DNA of 64,000 nucleotides from Paraspadella gotoi (Eukaryota > Chaetognatha): the NCBI GenBank assembly GCA_051294375.1, contig CM119265.1:14481541-14545540 (forward strand), given 5' to 3'. Each line of letters begins with the position of its first letter. Within the stretch, counting starts at the first letter, position 1. This document shows, in pieces, positions 61,101-64,000 of the stretch. A program made the translations under genes and the position numbers. The notes beneath the pieces are model-generated. The model did not search any database. It saw only the letters and a program-made list of their open reading frames with translations, and was not told the origin of the DNA.

Positions 61101-62449
61101 TTCCACTGGCCAGATTTAATTCCGGAAACCGAATTCGTGACGTCACAGCCAGCAATAGTCCAATCGACACCGCGCGCGCAAACTCAAGTTTAAGCCAAGG
61201 AAGGTCTTTACATCACCCACAATTGACACACTTACCCTCATACTTTTCCCACCATTCGTCTTACTTCTCTTCGTTCGAAACCGGATTCTATTCTGAATCC
61301 CAGATCCTCACCTTCCCGCCTCCCTTTTCCTCACTTCGCCTCCCTCTTCCCCCCTTTAACTCCACCACCGCCCCCACGCACCCCACAGCACGCGCATCTC
61401 GTCACGGGACCGCAATTCGATTCTAAGGAGACAAGTGGACGGAAGCGAAGATCCACTGGACCAGAAAACGCGGGGCGCGGCGGCAGGAGGAGGGAGAGAG
61501 GAGGAAGAGGAGATGAAGAGTAATAAGGGGGCAGGATGGAAAAAAAGGGGGAGGATGCGAGAAAAAGCGGATGGCGGATGGCTTTTATTGTAGTGGATCG
61601 AGAGGACAAAGGGCAAGCAATGAAACAGAGGAAAGAGGGGGGAATAGAGGAGTTGAAGGAAAGAGAGGAGGTAGGGAGAAAAGAGAAGGAGAAAGGGGAA
61701 AGGATAGGCAGAAAGGGAGAGGGAGGAGGAAGGAGAGAGGAGAAGGGAAGAGGAGAAGGGAGAGGAAAGAGAGGAGGGAAAGAAGGAGAAAGGGAAAAGA
61801 TAGGCCAGAAAGGCGAGAGGGGTTGAGAAGGAATATTATTTGTTGAGATTAGTTTTTAGCCGCCGACTTCAAAGTTTAGAAGAACTCGACGAAAATATTA
61901 AAATAGAAAACAGAAAAGGAGATAAAAAAGAAGGATAGAGTTAATTCGGAACGCAGCGACGGACGACGACGACGAAGACGAGACAAGGGGAACCAAAAGA
62001 GAAAAAAAAAAGGTTTCTGAGATTCAAGCTAAGAATAGTCGAGTGAGAGAAGAAAGAATTATGAGTGAGAGGTAGAAAAAAGAACAGACAGAAAGAACGA
62101 TGAGAGGATAGAAATAGCGACAGGTAGGCGAAGATCAGGGATCGGAAGGAACGAGAAAAAATGAGTAAAAATGACTCTTTTTTTTTTAACATTAAATTTT
62201 ATTTATTATGTTGACTCCTCAATTAAAATACATATATTACAATTTTGACTCTCATCCACGCTTACCTTTCCCTTTCTTACCCTCTCCTCCTCCCTTCCTC
62301 CTCCCCAAATTGGTGCGATTATTGATAACCAATAAATAACAGATATGTACCATGAAAAAGACGAGCGTCCTTGTTATTCACCTCCGCATCGCTTTTCCCT
62401 GTCAGTCCACTTCCCGATATTGGCTTTCGGATCAGAAGAGGGGAGAGAG

Positions 62450-62481
<32 letters not shown>

Positions 62482-62500
62482 CAGAGAGACGAAGAGAGAG

Positions 62501-62532
<32 letters not shown>

Positions 62533-62608
62533 TATTCCCTCGATGATGAATCCTCTGGTTGTTCTGAATAGATTGGCAGTTGATGCGCAGTGAGGATAAA
62601 TGAAAGAG

Positions 62609-62677
<69 letters not shown>

Positions 62678-62845
62678 ATCAAGAGAGATAAAGAAAAAAA
62701 AAGCGATGGGATGGAGAGTCAAGATAAAGCAGCGGGAAGACTTCTTTATTTGGCGCCACCCGACTCTGCTCTCTGCCTCTTTTTTCACTATCACCCGATC
62801 GTTGTGCGCGCCCCACCTCATCGCAAAACTCTCTTAGTACAGATT

Positions 62846-62895
<50 letters not shown>

Positions 62896-63977
62896 ATTCT
62901 CATCTCTTCTCACTGCTCCTCGGTCTCTCTCTCGCATCTCCAATGGGATTCGAATCGTTTTCACAATCCTTCTCATTTTTCGAGTCTTTGATGCTTCAGC
63001 TTCCAACGTCTTTTGTTCGCTTGTTTTCTTCTCTTAACGTTTTTTTCCCCGGCAGAGTTCGCTAGAAGCTTTCCCTCGCGACGCCGAGGCAAAAGGGTTT
63101 TTATCAAACGAATGAATGAACAAACTTTTTTTCATTTCCTTTCTTCTTTATTTGATGAATAGAATGAAAGACAGTTTAATTGTTCATCTGTATGTATCTA
63201 AATTATCATTACGTATGTATTATATACTGTATAAATCGTCTTGGTCATTTTCGGCGATATTATTACGCTCAACGATTTCGTGCCAAAATGTAGTTTGTAA
63301 TTTTGCAAACCCTTGAATAGGGAATCAAAGGTGAAATCCTAAATTATATAAATGAAAATTTTGTTATTTCTAACTGAAAGACGATTTTCTTTTAGAATAT
63401 TTAATATATTATTTATTTTCTTGTCTTTCCTCAAAATTCGCTTCGTGATGAAATTTTGAAAGTAGAACTGAAATGTTTATTGTTTAACAAATTTAACTTT
63501 CATCTCCGAAGAAGGAAAAGTGCCAATGATACCTTCATTACAACGTATAAATCTACAAACATACGAAAACAAGCAATTTTAAATGCATTAAGCGTAAATC
63601 TAAGTAAATTACATTTAATTTTAAGTTATACGTCGTTTTATATAAAGATAAAATTTTTAAACAAACACGACTTTCTTTCAAGTCGCGTTTCTCGCCTAAA
63701 AATTCAGAGAAAAACATCTTTTTCGAGAGAAGAAAAAAAAAAGAACTATTTTTTTTTCGGGGAAAAAATGGATGTTGGAGTCGAATGAATTCCTTCTCAT
63801 TTTGTTTATCTAATGAAGTATGGAAGCTCGAAGAAAGTCTTAGACGATTTCTAAAGGCCGCTCGTAACGGCGGGCGAGCGGCAGCCGGCGCCGCCGCCGC
63901 CGCCGCCGCCGGTGGAACCGAAGGCTCAAGTTTGAAGACTCGAAAACCAACTTGATGATGGTCGTCATTGCTAACGA

Positions 63978-64000
63978 CGACGACGACGACGACGACGACG
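63978..64000. repeat. (ACG)n microsatellite at window edge
   Basis: Pure ACG repeat running off the window. Similar ACG runs are at about 12,855-12,870, 53,580-53,602 and 58,028-58,046. A GCC run is at 63,891-63,912. Confidence 0.95.

Larger units (their letters stand above)
46800..64000. other. GC-richer, microsatellite-dense region without supported genes
   Basis: Base composition shifts near 46.8 kb. From there the sequence is dominated by purine/pyrimidine-asymmetric stretches and simple repeats. Candidate exons exist (for example GC-rich open segments near 48,000-48,200 minus, 52,500-52,750 plus and 57,410-57,650 plus) but none has a recognisable protein family or a joinable neighbour. 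It could be a large first intron or 5' flank of a gene beyond the window, or simply intergenic. Confidence 0.5.

Overview
This is nuclear DNA from an invertebrate animal. The genes carry many introns with GT..AG borders, introns range from tens of bases to several kb, and the proteins are typical animal ones: cytosolic aconitase/IRP1, SNAP-25, UBL4A, CYB5RL, MBOAT1/2, MATH-BTB and a TMEM272-like protein. An arthropod or allied bilaterian fits, but the sequence alone does not fix the phylum. The left three quarters are AT-rich with many miniature transposons, SINE-like elements and foldback repeats. From about 46.8 kb to the end the DNA is GC-richer and full of GA/CT, TTTC and ACG microsatellites, with no gene I can support.

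Layout. 1-7.6 kb: AT-rich, repeats and a decayed LTR-retrotransposon integrase. 7.6-12.6 kb: CYB5RL and UBL4A on the minus strand, with a TMEM272-like gene nested antisense in UBL4A intron 1. 13.3-42.5 kb: one IRP1/cytosolic aconitase gene on the plus strand. I placed 21 exons that join in phase to 895 codons. Three of its introns each hold a complete antisense gene: an ankyrin-repeat protein (intron 7), an MBOAT1/2-type lysophospholipid acyltransferase (intron 9) and a MATH-BTB protein (intron 15). 42.8-43.7 kb: a SNAP-25-type SNARE, minus strand. 44.5-46.6 kb: a four-exon gene of unknown function, plus strand.

Two things stand out. First, the MBOAT gene joins in phase to 926 codons, against about 520 for the family. 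The extra ~435 residues are an acidic insertion inside the acyltransferase domain, encoded by five tiny phase-0 exons with an LDEA-like motif followed by a tandemly duplicated two-exon module. Second, 19,616-35,656 is a giant inverted repeat (arms of about 8.1 and 7.7 kb). The left arm carries intact MBOAT and IRP1 exons. The right arm carries inverted copies with scattered 1-base indels, and N runs sit at the centre. Unpolished read sequence placed in a gap explains this best, but a real inverted duplication is not excluded. A second, small inverted repeat bordered by N runs lies at 54.2-55.3 kb.

Iron sensing (IRP1), membrane lipid remodelling (MBOAT), membrane-protein targeting (UBL4A), vesicle fusion (SNAP-25) and probable ubiquitin-ligase adaptation (MATH-BTB) do not form one pathway. 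The link here is physical nesting.
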